From assembly GCA_039105265.1 (NCBI GenBank), contig JAPFFF010000006.1:2666001-2730000 (forward strand): DNA of 64,000 bases, read 5' to 3'. Below, piece by piece: positions 63,863 through 64,000 of this stretch. The stretch comes from Tritrichomonas musculus. Its lineage: Eukaryota; Parabasalia; Tritrichomonadida; Tritrichomonadidae. A program made the position numbers and the translations under genes. Within the stretch, counting starts at the first letter, position 1, and the number at the start of each line of letters is the position of its first letter. The notes below the pieces were generated by a model. It searched no databases. It had not been told where the DNA came from and saw only the letters and a program-made list of their open reading frames with translations.

Positions 63863-64000
63863 TTATTCCATCAAATAATGTTCAATTTCTTCTGGTGAAT
63901 TTGCTTCACAGCATATTGGATGCGTAATTGGGTTTGAATCAGCTTCAAGAGCTGCTTTTGTTTCCCAAATATGATAATTTGTCATTATATGCCAATTTGG
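63863..64000 (-). pseudogene. Partial open frame running off the window end
   Basis: A minus-strand frame enters at the window edge and stops at 63863, reading NYHIWETKAALEADSNP, then ITHPICCEANSPEEIEHYL. It is protein-like and in line with the debris just downstream, so it is probably the 5' part of the same decayed gene. No family recognised. Confidence 0.35.

Overview
The window is about 64 kb of AT-rich, intron-poor nuclear DNA from a protist, most likely a trichomonad (Parabasalia, Tritrichomonas-like). The call is an inference. It rests on long single-exon genes, initiator-type TCAYT(T/A) motifs 10-30 nt upstream of some start codons instead of TATA boxes, several stop codons that overlap a TAAA motif, many relic Tc1/mariner DNA transposons, and the gene content (CAMK-like kinase, Pmp-like surface protein, mucolipin-like channel). 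The standard genetic code fits all genes.

Layout. 0.8-10.2 kb: one giant secreted, Asn/Tyr/Ser-rich protein (about 3110 aa) built from two near-identical 1279-codon repeats, followed by an in-frame tail after its stop, a 29-nt A run and a loose fragment of the same repeat. 11-13.1 kb: a CPBP-type membrane protease without an in-frame ATG, and a protein kinase. 13.7-14.5 kb: a short TA-flanked transposon. 15.3-31.8 kb is the main housekeeping cluster: an acidic Ser-rich protein, a RABL6-like GTPase, an SLC45/SUT-like sugar transporter, two transketolase paralogues flanking a coiled-coil gene, a charged coiled-coil protein head-to-head with a two-TM protein, and a small acidic protein. 31.8-43.7 kb is a gene-poor, very AT-rich stretch of nearly 12 kb with transposon relics and tandem repeats. 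43.7-58.7 kb is a second gene cluster: a 1003-aa helical protein with a GC-rich centre, a ubiquitin-like/UBA-like protein, a CCCH zinc-finger protein, tRNA-Asp(GTC), a Cdc20/Cdh1 activator, a Pro/Gln-repeat helical protein, a TRPML-like channel and a Pmp-like type I surface protein. 59-64 kb is a transposon graveyard: a 360-bp MITE, two tail-to-tail pogo/CENP-B-like transposase remnants, and an 899-bp mariner-like MITE inside one of them.

The genes do not form one pathway. Links that can be made are carbohydrate metabolism (sugar transporter next to two non-oxidative pentose-phosphate transketolases), the cell surface (giant repeat protein and Pmp-like protein) and the cell cycle (Cdc20-like). 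I saw no CRISPR array, virus-like element, rRNA or complete transposase gene. The least expected features are the mosaic identity of the giant gene's repeats, the GC-rich core of the 1003-aa gene, and a set of at least five different TA-flanked inverted-repeat elements.
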